From positions 1-46,348 of the IMG/VR virus record IMGVR_UViG_3300023503_000002: 46,348 nt of DNA; one strand, 5' to 3'. Of the stretch, positions 25,648 to 33,260 are shown piece after piece. The stretch comes from a virus. Below the pieces are notes generated by a model. It saw only the letters and a list, made by a program, of their open reading frames with translations, was not told the origin of the DNA and did no database searches. Every line of letters starts with the position of its first letter. The stretch's first letter is position 1. The translations under genes and the position numbers were made by a program.

Positions 25648-26063
25648 TAATAACCCCCACCTAACACAATATTACCATCACTATCTAACACAGGTGTAGC
25701 ATCCATAAAAAACATTATCTCATTATTGGTATGAGTATGTAAACTAGTAACACCGCTAGTAGTCAATTCAGTATACTGCGGCTTAGTTAAATGGTAATAA
25801 TCAGGACCTGTGCCCTGTAAACCATTTAAAAGGTTGTGAGTAGATACCCCAGAAACCACTACACCTGAAATAGTAGTGTTTACGATGTACTCTACCTGTT
25901 CTTTAACAACATAATGGTATGGGGCCGACGCCCAAGTACCACTTAAGGTATGGTTAAGTTGCAGCTCTCCGTTAGCATACCAGAGAGCTGCTTTAATACC
26001 TGTACCAAAATATATTTGGTCATCATCTTTAAGATATAAGTCTTTGCCTTTTATTCTAGCCAT
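25647..26063 (-). CDS. Short fibre protein, paralogue of the 337-residue fibre N-terminus
   Basis: 138 residues. The first 42 residues copy the plan of the 337-residue fibre upstream: MA, two variable residues, GK, L, LKD, then YFG, W, GEL and a closing SG. That suggests the same docking site on the virion. Later, NGLQGTGPDYYHLTKPQY is another DDH-QY-like repeat. The C-terminus ends in a Gly-rich VLGGGY. There is no clear ribosome site, only a start a few bases after the upstream stop, so translation is probably coupled. It may be a second, shorter fibre sharing a socket or an assembly partner. Confidence 0.65.
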   Translation of the reverse strand: MARIKGKDLYLKDDDQIYFGTGIKAALWYANGELQLNHTLSGTWASAPYHYVVKEQVEYIVNTTISGVVVSGVSTHNLLNGLQGTGPDYYHLTKPQYTELTTSGVTSLHTHTNNEIMFFMDATPVLDSDGNIVLGGGY

Positions 26064-26068
26064 TTATC

Positions 26069-27082
26069 TTAATCGTGAAGACATACCCATTCGAGTACGT
26101 AATTAGCTGTATCCATATCACCAGAAAATATTACTGTAAAACCAGTAGTAGACTTAGCCGATACCATCATCGGGTATATAGCCGGAGTAGCATCAACTGT
26201 ATTTGTAAGTACCACACTGACAGTGTAATTAGTGTCAGCATATGGTGTAGAAAATGTCACTGACTGGCTAGAAGCATTTAGAGGTAGGGATACTCTACCT
26301 GAACGTTGTTTATCTGCAGCCTGTGAATCGACATAGCCTTTAGTAGCTAAGTCATAATCATTAACAGGTGTTACACCACTTACAGTGGCTGTGAACCCTC
26401 TAGCACCATCTACACGTACATACTGCTGGTGGTCGTCTGCTCCCAGACCTTGTAAGTTGCTATGAATACTTAATACACCACTAAGGGTACTGAACTCGTT
26501 GTCTACGTAATTCTTGGTAGATAGGTCCTGTGGATTAACAGGATCAACACCAGCCACAGTGTTTGTAAAAGCTCTAGCACCATCTACCCTTATATACTGG
26601 GTGTGATCGTCAGAATTGAGATCAGCCAAGTTAGAATGTGAAAAAATACTGGCCATAACTACCCAGTTAGTACCATTATAGATATACATCTTATTGGCAC
26701 TTTCAACATAGGTGGCCATTCCTGGGTTCTTTGTTGTAAATACCCAAGCAGACCCATTCCACTCGACTATATCGCCGTCATGTCCTGACCAATCCCCTGT
26801 GGCGGCGGCAGCGATAATATACCTATCCCCAACACTAGGACTAGCTGGGGGATCTGATATAGTATTATTTAAAACTGAGTCTTGCCAATCAACATTAGTG
26901 ACTTTAGAATCTACATATTTTTTTGTAACTAAATGCCCATCTTGTGTAGGCGATACGCCACTAATAGAGGTGGCTATACGCAGCTCTGCTCCGTCCCACC
27001 AAATACTTGTATTATCATTATTACCAAAATAAACTCTTTGGTTATCTTTTAGCTTTAAGTGCTTACCTTGAAATTTAGCCAT
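26069..27082 (-). CDS. Tail/head fibre with DUF2793-like segment and DDH-QY repeats
   Basis: 337 residues in modules. A docking segment (1-45) is shared with the 138-residue neighbour. A DUF2793-like segment follows (about 70-148; SPSVGDRYIIAAAATGDW, YIYNGTNWVVM). Two tandem repeats of about 62 residues carry HSNL..L..DDH-QY-RVDGAR-FT-TV-GV-PV-DL-TK-YVD. A C-terminal strand-rich domain (about 277-337) is shared with the 173-residue protein. AGAGGAG precedes ATG. This is a typical collagen-free trimeric fibre, and the C-terminal domain is the best candidate for the receptor-binding tip. Confidence 0.75.
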   Translation of the reverse strand: MAKFQGKHLKLKDNQRVYFGNNDNTSIWWDGAELRIATSISGVSPTQDGHLVTKKYVDSKVTNVDWQDSVLNNTISDPPASPSVGDRYIIAAAATGDWSGHDGDIVEWNGSAWVFTTKNPGMATYVESANKMYIYNGTNWVVMASIFSHSNLADLNSDDHTQYIRVDGARAFTNTVAGVDPVNPQDLSTKNYVDNEFSTLSGVLSIHSNLQGLGADDHQQYVRVDGARGFTATVSGVTPVNDYDLATKGYVDSQAADKQRSGRVSLPLNASSQSVTFSTPYADTNYTVSVVLTNTVDATPAIYPMMVSAKSTTGFTVIFSGDMDTANYVLEWVCLHD

Positions 27083-27095
27083 ACGTTACTCTCCT

Positions 27096-27617
27096 CTAAT
27101 TTTTTATTATAGACCAATCAATAAAATAATCGTTGGTATCTATCTCACCAGATAAATACACAGTAAAACTATCCGGTTTCTTGTTACCAACTACCCAACC
27201 GTATATACTAGGTACGGTACCGGAAGTAGTAGTTATATCCACCTTAACGTTATAGTTGTTGTCGGCCAGCGGCGGTGATAATGTTATTATCTGTTTGTCG
27301 GCATAAATAGGTATAGGCTTTATACCATGTAGCACATACCGGGTAGAACTAGTGGTATACACAGCCTTCAACACATCTTCTGGGTGTGGGGCTATATAGT
27401 AAAACTGTATACCACTAGCACTAACCTCTAAAAAATCATCACCGCTATGAAGCGCCTGACCATTATAGTATACAACTATCTCATTAGGTTCATACGCTTC
27501 CTCTACGTAAAAAAGTTTATTGACCCCATCTTTAACCCCATAAAGGTCCTTACCTACCTTAGTTATATACGAAGATACACTACTAGGGGCTTGACTTACT
27601 CTACGTAGAATAATCAT
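27096..27617 (-). CDS. Short fibre/adhesin sharing a C-terminal domain with the neighbouring fibre
   Basis: 173 residues. The N-terminal 105 residues include FYVEEAYEPNEIVVYYNGQAL, the usual opening of phage virion domains describing a value plus offset. The C-terminal domain (about 112-173) is similar to the end of the 337-residue fibre: both have P-x-AD-NY-V-V, then PxIY, GFTV or SFTV, SG-x-(I/M)DT-x-(D/N)Y and a closing W. AGGTG precedes the ATG. The shared domain implies duplication of one binding or trimerisation module onto two carriers. Confidence 0.68.
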   Translation of the reverse strand: MIILRRVSQAPSSVSSYITKVGKDLYGVKDGVNKLFYVEEAYEPNEIVVYYNGQALHSGDDFLEVSASGIQFYYIAPHPEDVLKAVYTTSSTRYVLHGIKPIPIYADKQIITLSPPLADNNYNVKVDITTTSGTVPSIYGWVVGNKKPDSFTVYLSGEIDTNDYFIDWSIIKN

Positions 27618-27625
27618 TTAAACAC

Positions 27626-27919
27626 CTACCTCTTATTCGCAGGTGTATTTTCTTTAAGCTCTTTTATAGTCTCTTGCCGTGCCTTATCTCTATCAGAGGC
27701 CCTTATAAGATTATCCACCAAATCTATTATAATTTTTTCATTGGCCCTGAGCTGTGATATCTCACCAGTTAACATGTAAACCTGCTCGGTCTTAACTTCT
27801 ATATCACGGCGGAACCTCTCAACCAAAGTTACTATAAAGCCAACTTCTTCTTTGGTTATAACTCCCTGATCCCCAGCCTTCATAACTATATCACGTAATT
27901 TACTATTATCTGATACCAT
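27626..27919 (-). CDS. Small coiled-coil protein, unknown
   Basis: 97 residues, almost wholly helical, with heptad-like spacing from about residue 22 to 85 (VGFIVTLVERFRRDIEVKTE, then MLTGEISQLRANEKIIIDLV). A strong AAGGAG ribosome site precedes ATG. It is placed between two fibre-type genes, so it may act as a fibre assembly chaperone or a small structural coil. It has no membrane segment and no DNA-binding motif. Function unknown. Confidence 0.65.
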   Translation of the reverse strand: MVSDNSKLRDIVMKAGDQGVITKEEVGFIVTLVERFRRDIEVKTEQVYMLTGEISQLRANEKIIIDLVDNLIRASDRDKARQETIKELKENTPANKR

Positions 27920-27971
27920 ATACCTTCTCCTTTAAAATTATATAGAAATACATCTATATTTTATATGTTAA

Positions 27972-29273
27972 TTACTTACGAATAACATAAGTTATGTTAC
28001 GGCCAGCTTGTATATCAAACCTAAATGTTACTGTAATAGTAGAAGTCTCGCCGTAATCACGATCAGCATTGGCCCCATCAACTCCTGTATCTGCGGCTAA
28101 TAGCTGACCATCGACATAAATATCCATATTAGCGCCCTCCCTACCAGATGTACTTTCTGGTGTGTAAGAAGCCCCACCTGGTAATGTATGAGGAGTATTT
28201 TTAGGAATAGTAGTAGCAGGAGACTCTATATATTTTTCTGGGGCAACAGCATTAAGAGTATCAGACACATTCTTTAAATTGGTATCTAAAGCAATTAAAG
28301 ATTGTGTGATATTCTCACCAGAAGTTAAGTAAGTAGCTCCAACATAAGTTGCGTCACCTATACCGTCATTAAGAGCGTCTAAGGCACCCTTAAGGCTGGC
28401 AGGGTTGGAGTTAAGTAAATAATTACCGCTAATATTATTCCAAGGCTGGGCAGACCTATCATTATCGGTAGCACCAGTAAATGCCCACAAATTATGGATA
28501 TCATCTACAAGAGCTACGTCACCCTCCCAAGAGTTTACGAAGTCTGTACGTAACCAATCGTACTCCATCATATCGCTTAAATGCTTACGATATGGGTATA
28601 TAATTTTTACAGCTGATGGAACGCCACCAGAAACAGTGCTTAAATCAACAGCTACATCATTAGCGTAAAAACGAGCATAAACATCAGTACCATCACCTAC
28701 ACCACCAAAATCTACACCGTCATGTAGTTTTGCGTAAATAGTGTAACCGTTGTTATCCTGTATTTCCTGGCCAGTGTCTACATTTATAACATCAGCCCTA
28801 ACAACCCTATCTAAACCACCTTCATCATAGTAAGTACCATTATTAGCGGTACTAGCAAATATAGGCAAACCTATACGATTGTTCGGTTTAGCATATGGTA
28901 CCGTAGTGGCTATAGATACACCAGTGGATGTACCACTAACAGTATACCCTTGACCATTATTATCAGCTGTTACAGGTACTATAATGGTTTTAGCATCTAA
29001 TGTATTATTTTTTAAATTAGAAAGATTTAAGGTTTTGTATTCTGAACTAGCTACATCTGTATTTGTAGGATCAAAATACTTACCTAAGTCATCGTACCAG
29101 TTAGCTGTACCCTTAACACCCTTCATAAGAGTACGTATAACATTTAGATCCTGCTCTAACGAGCCTGACAATGTTGGTTCGGCTACACCGATAGTATTAA
29201 CATTGGCTATACTATCATCATAAGTAGCCGACCATCTAATCTGTTCTAACTGCCTCAAAAGACTTCTACTCAT
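27972..29273 (-). CDS. Virion structural protein, probable head/neck fibre
   Basis: 433 residues. Residues 1-65 are helical with RSLLRQLEQIRW and LEQDLNVIRTLMKGVKGTANWYDDLGKY, a segment often found at the base of phage fibres. Residues about 75-345 are Ser/Thr/Gly/Asn-rich strands. Near the end, ESPATTIPKNTPHTLPGG and GREGANMDIYVDGQLLAAD form an Ig-like or jelly-roll cap (about 345-433). The ribosome site is weak (GGTAGAG). Its position after the capsid genes suggests attachment to head or neck. The fibre call rests on composition and architecture. Confidence 0.6.
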   Translation of the reverse strand: MSRSLLRQLEQIRWSATYDDSIANVNTIGVAEPTLSGSLEQDLNVIRTLMKGVKGTANWYDDLGKYFDPTNTDVASSEYKTLNLSNLKNNTLDAKTIIVPVTADNNGQGYTVSGTSTGVSIATTVPYAKPNNRIGLPIFASTANNGTYYDEGGLDRVVRADVINVDTGQEIQDNNGYTIYAKLHDGVDFGGVGDGTDVYARFYANDVAVDLSTVSGGVPSAVKIIYPYRKHLSDMMEYDWLRTDFVNSWEGDVALVDDIHNLWAFTGATDNDRSAQPWNNISGNYLLNSNPASLKGALDALNDGIGDATYVGATYLTSGENITQSLIALDTNLKNVSDTLNAVAPEKYIESPATTIPKNTPHTLPGGASYTPESTSGREGANMDIYVDGQLLAADTGVDGANADRDYGETSTITVTFRFDIQAGRNITYVIRK

Positions 29274-29299
29274 AGTTACTCTACCATTATTTTATTTTT

Positions 29300-29758
29300 T
29301 TATATATTACGCGTCAGCTCCAATTCTTGAATCCGCCTGCGTAATAAATTACATAAGCTATCTTTACCAGATCTACCGCTAGCTTCCTGTAAAGCATATT
29401 TTAACAACCTAATATCATTTATTTCAGGTAATTTTTTCCTAGCTTTACGAACAGAAAGCTCTACAATATCCATAACGGTAATCTCTTTTTTAATTATGGG
29501 ACTAACTAGATTACTAGTATCTTTTCCTGTTTCGACTACTGACTGCTTGGCAGGGTCATCAATGATTACGGCCCAATTAGGTGATTTGCCTAGTTTGACT
29601 TCCTGCAACCACTTAACGAATTCTTCCCCTTCTGAAATATTATATTTCTTACCATACTGCTCATATAATTCAGCAAGAGGTATCTCGCCGCCAGGAGCCA
29701 CAGCCCGTTTAAAGGCATAAGCCCATGCTTGTCCCATGTTTTTAACTACTCCATACAT
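29300..29758 (-). CDS. Conserved-looking phage protein of unknown function
   Basis: 152 residues, helical. The N-terminus (MGQAWAYAFKRAVAPGG) is followed by LAELYEQYGKKYNISEGEEFVKWLQEV, a compact helical unit; the C-terminus (about 95-150) contains two or three more helices with Arg-rich LCNLLRRRIQEL. There are no Cys-rich or catalytic motifs. A very strong ribosome site (AAAAGGAGG) suggests high expression. It lies right after the capsid region and before the fibre block, and may be a minor head protein or assembly factor. I do not recognise the family. Confidence 0.6.
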   Translation of the reverse strand: MYGVVKNMGQAWAYAFKRAVAPGGEIPLAELYEQYGKKYNISEGEEFVKWLQEVKLGKSPNWAVIIDDPAKQSVVETGKDTSNLVSPIIKKEITVMDIVELSVRKARKKLPEINDIRLLKYALQEASGRSGKDSLCNLLRRRIQELELTRNI

Positions 29759-29775
29759 AATGTTTCCTCCTTTTC

Positions 29776-30090
29776 CTATCTGTTATTAAAATACCTAATA
29801 AAATCAAAAAAGTTATGCCATGTATTAGAAGCTTTGTGTAACAACAAAGCAAACACCAATAAAGGCACCTTTTCCTCTAACAACACTCTATTATCAAAAA
29901 ACAATATCGTTACTAACAACGATACCCAAAATGAAAAACAAAAACCACAATCCAATAAATCGTGTAACAGATTGCAAACCTTGCTATCTGATCTAAGCAG
30001 TCGTTTTTTCAATTGATTTAGTAACGACGACTTAACCACTATCTCTGTAACTTCTTCTACTAAGATACTATAAATCAAAAACTTAAGCAT
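29776..30090 (-). CDS. Small membrane protein with CxxC
   Basis: 104 residues, strongly hydrophobic, with likely membrane segments near 1-15, 48-66 and 73-88. The motif CGFCFSFW at the start of the second segment recalls small phage and bacterial membrane proteins with a C-x-x-C-x-S-x-W pattern (DUF1360-like). No good ribosome site precedes the ATG, and the gene starts just past the capsid terminator, so expression may be low or by read-through. It could be a holin-like or superinfection-exclusion protein; this is speculation. The start could be further in. Confidence 0.5.
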   Translation of the reverse strand: MLKFLIYSILVEEVTEIVVKSSLLNQLKKRLLRSDSKVCNLLHDLLDCGFCFSFWVSLLVTILFFDNRVLLEEKVPLLVFALLLHKASNTWHNFFDFIRYFNNR

Positions 30091-30120
30091 AATATTCTAA
30101 TTTATAGAAGGTTACTTAAT

Positions 30121-30148
30121 AAAAAAGCCCCTCAAAAAGAGGGGCTTT
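30121..30148 (-). terminator. Intrinsic terminator after the major capsid gene
   Basis: A perfect 9-bp stem AAGCCCCTC/GAGGGGCTT (30125-30133 with 30139-30147) with a 5-base loop is followed on the minus strand by a run of T reaching 30121. It lies about 25 bases past the stop of the major capsid gene and is the strongest terminator in the window. Confidence 0.92.
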
Positions 30149-30172
30149 GGTAAACTACGTGTTAAGCACTGA

Positions 30173-31240
30173 TTACAGTGAGCGATCGATTACGCCCATA
30201 CCAAGCATACGAGGATCGAGGGCGGCAAAGCCTACTTCCATCCAACCGAAGAAGCCCTGCTTCTGGACTCTTAACAGGGTCGGATCTTCGATAGCCTCAT
30301 ACTCTTTCTTAATAGGCATGACCAGCGAATCGTTGGTGGTAAGATCGAAACCGTAAATCTGGGTTTCACCCAGTGTAGCTACTGTACCATCAGCATTAGT
30401 CTTGTTCGGATTATCCAAGACGTACGAATTGAAGGTATTAGAAGCATCAGCATTGAACTTACCATATTCTGAATCCGAAGAGTTAATATTATAAAGACCT
30501 GTGGCACCAAGGTGCTGTACCTCGTGGAGACGAACATTCCAAACACTACCCATACCGGAAGCCTGGAAAATCTCACGACGAGTTACTGGATCGATATCGG
30601 TGTCTGTCCACTCACGAATATCGGCAGCATCTTCGGGACTGACATACAGGTCAGTAAGGGTCCTACCTACACGCTTGAAGCCAACCAACATCTTGTTGAT
30701 AAGCTGAGGAGAAAGATACCCGGCACCAGTTGATGTTGGGTCCATCTCATAAATAGGTGCAGGACGTGAACCTAAAAGACCTTTACCAGCAAATGAAGAA
30801 GTAGCAGCTGGGACAATAACACGCCAACCACACTCTTCCTCATAGTTAGCCAGATCTTTAGCAACACGAGCAGCAGCTCTCTGTGGAATATCTATACGTG
30901 AATCACGAGCATAAGTAATCTTCCAATCAGCAGAAGAACTTAGTGTAAAAGTGGGAACGTAAACCTCTTCCCCAATACCTTCGATAAAGTTCTGAGCGAC
31001 ATACCCAAGGCCAGGGAGAACCCACACAGGTACCTCAAAATCTTCCGCAACTGGATAACTAGCTTGTGCACCTGGCGCAAGCCGTTCGACAGCAAAAAGC
31101 TGTCTCATGATTGATTCTAGTTCAACTTTCTGAAGAATAGGAGTGGTGAGAGCAGCAGCAAAAGCTTTGTAAGCCGCTTCACCTTCCGGTGAAACCTCAG
31201 CGGTGGCTCTAAACAGAGCCTGCATTTCTTTGATATCCAT
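30173..31240 (-). CDS. Major capsid protein (HK97-type)
   Basis: 355 residues. After a helical N-terminal arm (1-55), the protein has the pattern of HK97-fold shells: a strand-rich E-loop-like region (about 65-110), a long spine-helix region (about 118-140, IPQRAAARVAKDLANYEEECGWRVI), and a strand-rich A-domain with LYVSPEDAADIREW, TRREIFQASGMG, NVRLHEVQHLGATGLY, ending in RVQKQGFFGWMEVGFAALDPRMLGMGVIDRSL. GGAGG gives strong translation. It has a leader hairpin upstream and a strong terminator downstream. It lies after the scaffold and a small head protein in the standard portal-protease-scaffold-capsid order. No long cleaved delta domain is present; the scaffold is separate. Confidence 0.88.
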   Translation of the reverse strand: MDIKEMQALFRATAEVSPEGEAAYKAFAAALTTPILQKVELESIMRQLFAVERLAPGAQASYPVAEDFEVPVWVLPGLGYVAQNFIEGIGEEVYVPTFTLSSSADWKITYARDSRIDIPQRAAARVAKDLANYEEECGWRVIVPAATSSFAGKGLLGSRPAPIYEMDPTSTGAGYLSPQLINKMLVGFKRVGRTLTDLYVSPEDAADIREWTDTDIDPVTRREIFQASGMGSVWNVRLHEVQHLGATGLYNINSSDSEYGKFNADASNTFNSYVLDNPNKTNADGTVATLGETQIYGFDLTTNDSLVMPIKKEYEAIEDPTLLRVQKQGFFGWMEVGFAALDPRMLGMGVIDRSL

Positions 31241-31271
31241 AAGATACCTCCTTATAGTTTATTATTTTAGG

Positions 31272-31296
31272 ATTTACAACACATATGGTTGTAAAT
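31272..31296 (-). promoter_or_regulatory. Hairpin in the leader of the major capsid gene
   Basis: A perfect 9-bp inverted repeat ATTTACAAC/GTTGTAAAT (31272-31280 with 31288-31296) with a 7-base loop lies 31 bases upstream of the capsid start and ahead of its ribosome site. It may be an mRNA-stabilising or processing hairpin. There is no U tract. Confidence 0.55.
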
Positions 31297-31311
31297 TAAT
31301 CCACACATTTT

Positions 31312-31340
31312 AAGGCCCACCACATAATATGGCGGGCCTT
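31312..31340 (-). terminator. GC-rich hairpin after the 210-residue head protein gene (terminator-like)
   Basis: A 10-bp stem (31312-31321 with 31331-31340) has one position that is an A-C mismatch on the plus-strand RNA but a G-U pair on the minus-strand RNA, so it fits the minus transcript. It lies 15 bases past the stop. The tail is A-rich rather than U-rich, so it may be a processing or stabilising hairpin instead of a strong terminator. Confidence 0.5.
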
Positions 31341-31355
31341 GTTATCAAAAAACAA

Positions 31356-31988
31356 TTATATAACCAACTTAACTCTGATTGGGTACAGAGTGGTGTTCTT
31401 GATGTTAGCAGTACACTTAGCAGCGCTAGCACCTTCAACAACCCTGGCAACCACTGTACTAGAACAGCGCTCGCCATTATCATCGGTACCGTCAGAATTG
31501 ACAGTAGAGTTAGTAAGTTTAGCTTCGTCAGCAGCTGGGTACAAACTCATACCTGGTTTCATGTGATCACCATCATCAACAGTACCAACAGTAGTTGACT
31601 GTAGACAGGTATAATGGACTGTATCCCAAATACCGTAGTGAGCAACACCAAGTGGAGCCTCTTTAGTACCAACAACGTTACCAGTAGCATCGTACAATGG
31701 CTGTGCGATAACGTCACTAGAACCAGAATCACCTGGCATCATATATCCAACAGGATGTACCTGATGGTAACCGGTCTTAACTTTCTGCATAGCAAAACCA
31801 AATGGAGCCTCGGTAACACCGTGGGCCATTTTCTTTACAACAGCTTCCTCATTAGTAGCTGTCGGATCAAGATAAAGAACAGAACCAGCGTATGCGATTA
31901 CACCGCCAATGCCGGCAGCGCCTGTATCAGTCTGAGCAGCATACTTACAAAACTGATTCTCAACAACAGGATGTCTTGGTATAAACAT
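31356..31988 (-). CDS. Small head protein, probable capsid decoration/stabilisation
   Basis: 210 residues, strand-rich, starting MFIPRHPVVENQFCKYAAQTD. Such Pro-led openings and repeated small beta motifs occur in decoration proteins that stud HK97 shells. The middle (about 50-120) contains GVTEAPFGFAMQKVKTGYHQVHPVGYMMPGD. Cys residues at 14, 128, 175 and 191 are not arranged as a metal site. It lies between scaffold and major capsid genes with a strong AAGGAGG ribosome site. The decoration role is from position and composition. A head-closure role is less likely because it sits far from the connector genes. Confidence 0.6.
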   Translation of the reverse strand: MFIPRHPVVENQFCKYAAQTDTGAAGIGGVIAYAGSVLYLDPTATNEEAVVKKMAHGVTEAPFGFAMQKVKTGYHQVHPVGYMMPGDSGSSDVIAQPLYDATGNVVGTKEAPLGVAHYGIWDTVHYTCLQSTTVGTVDDGDHMKPGMSLYPAADEAKLTNSTVNSDGTDDNGERCSSTVVARVVEGASAAKCTANIKNTTLYPIRVKLVI

Positions 31989-32002
31989 ATTTTTATTCCT
32001 CC

Positions 32003-32701
32003 TTAATTACTTTTATCGCCAACCATTTTAGCAGCCAAAGCCTTGCCTAATTCAGCGTACTTAGTAGCTAAATCAGATGAATCACTTTCTAGATTCAATG
32101 AAGCCTTTGATTTGCCATTCAAATCGGCATCAGGGGTGTCGTTATTATCTACTGACTTGCCATCATCATCTGGATCAGTAGTTTGGTTGTCAGAAAGACT
32201 AGCCATAATGGCTTCTTTAACTGAGGCCAACTCCTCTTTATAAGAAGTAAAAGCCTCATCATCCATATCTATGATTTTAGCACGTTGTGCTTCTGGATTC
32301 TTGCTTAAAACACCAGCGGTTTCTAACTCTTTCATCCTAGCATCTGCTACAGTATTCTTCTCTATGTCAGCTAGCCTGCCAGAGAGCTCTTCAACACTGG
32401 CTTGTGCTTTAGCCAGCTCGTCTTCAACAGAGGCTTTCCCTTTGTCAGCCTCTTCAGCCTTGTCTTTGGCTTCCTTAAGAGCCTCTTTAACGGTGGCCAT
32501 TTCTTCCTCTAAAGAAGCCACAGTTTGACCAAGTTCTTCGACCTCATTGGTCTTAGAATCAAGAGCCTTTGTAAGCTCTTCTATGGTTCTAGCAGACTCT
32601 TCAAGGGCAGCTTCTGTTTTAGAAATACGCTCCTGCTCTTCCTTCTGGGAGAATATTTCAGATACAAAAGCCTTGATGTCTTGCTTCAATTTATCTTCCA
32701 T
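32003..32701 (-). CDS. Capsid scaffold protein
   Basis: 232 residues from the ATG at 32701. An earlier TTG would place the AGGAGG ribosome site inside the gene, so this ATG is the real start. It has a long acidic coiled coil (about 15-125; Glu/Ala/Lys heptads such as LEESARTIEELTKALDSKTN), a disordered Asp/Asn/Ser linker (about 170-210), and a C-terminal helical segment (SDLATKYAELGKALAAKMVG) of the kind that binds the capsid shell. This is typical of phage internal scaffolds. Its position directly upstream of the head protein and major capsid genes agrees. Cleavage by the nearby prohead protease is plausible. Confidence 0.8.
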   Translation of the reverse strand: MEDKLKQDIKAFVSEIFSQKEEQERISKTEAALEESARTIEELTKALDSKTNEVEELGQTVASLEEEMATVKEALKEAKDKAEEADKGKASVEDELAKAQASVEELSGRLADIEKNTVADARMKELETAGVLSKNPEAQRAKIIDMDDEAFTSYKEELASVKEAIMASLSDNQTTDPDDDGKSVDNNDTPDADLNGKSKASLNLESDSSDLATKYAELGKALAAKMVGDKSN

Positions 32702-32761
32702 GTTTTTATTCCTCCTAAACAATATTGATCATCAATTATGACAATCTATTAATGGTAAGTA

Positions 32762-32817
32762 GGCTACTAACCTCCTTAATAAATCTTTTTGACTCGTAAG
32801 AGTCGTATACCAACCTA
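32762..32817 (-). repeat. Intergenic region sharing a 12-mer and a 10-mer with the leader of the major tail gene
   Basis: The 138-base gap before the scaffold gene carries TAGGTTGGTATA (32806-32817) and GTTAGTAGCC (32762-32771) on the minus strand. Both also occur on the plus strand at 16497-16508 and 16477-16486, in the leader of the major tail gene. A small palindrome GACTC-GTAA-GAGTC (32791-32804) lies between them here. No convincing promoter or terminator is visible. Confidence 0.4.
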
Positions 32818-32839
32818 AAATCCTTTACCTTTAGTAAAA

Positions 32840-33220
32840 TTAGTATTTACTAATAACACTATCACTTTTACCTAACATAAATAAAACATTAAACGACACA
32901 TTAGCCAAAGAACCACTAGACTTAATGCTTATAACATTATTAGTAGCGTCTTGATCAATGTACCAAGAGTTGGCTCCAACAGAAGCCGTGGGTGTGGCAA
33001 CAACAGTAGCCATTGAAGCTAAGTCATAACCATTAATGGTTATCCCACTACAAACAACGGTATCGATACCACTAGCTACAACAACTTCTGACCAAAGCAT
33101 TGGAGCACCGTCTTTACCAGTGGAACGATAAATAACCTTACTATCATTGTCAGCCTTAACAGCTACCACACCGGGTTTACCTTTAAGCTCACCAGTTTGA
33201 GCTCGTCCTAATTGTGGCAT
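32840..33220 (-). CDS. Small head-region protein, possible decoration
   Basis: 126 residues, strand-rich, Val/Ser/Thr/Gly-rich, without motifs. It begins MPQLGRAQTGELKGKPGVVAV, and its body shows alternating strands (KVIYRST, MLWSEVVVASG, NVSFNVLFMLG). A strong AAGGAGG ribosome site precedes ATG. It sits between the prohead protease and scaffold genes, where small decoration or head-stabilising proteins are common. It shares the short Ser-Gly motif seen across the fibre block (ASGIDT, CSGITI). Function unknown beyond probable head component. Confidence 0.6.
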   Translation of the reverse strand: MPQLGRAQTGELKGKPGVVAVKADNDSKVIYRSTGKDGAPMLWSEVVVASGIDTVVCSGITINGYDLASMATVVATPTASVGANSWYIDQDATNNVISIKSSGSLANVSFNVLFMLGKSDSVISKY

Positions 33221-33260
33221 ATTTCTACCTCCTTAAAAATTTGGATTATAGAAAAACACT

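Noticed and set aside
19665-29273. Diversity-generating retroelement for the fibres
   Set aside because: No reverse transcriptase and no template/variable repeat pair is seen; the similarities are ordinary domain duplications.
31241-31270. Promoter TTGTAA-17-TATAAG before the capsid gene
   Set aside because: The -10 box would overlap the ribosome site, leaving no leader, so it is unlikely to be functional.
32702-32722. Scaffold gene starting at TTG 32722
   Set aside because: That start would place the strong AGGAGG ribosome site inside the coding sequence; ATG at 32701 has ideal spacing.
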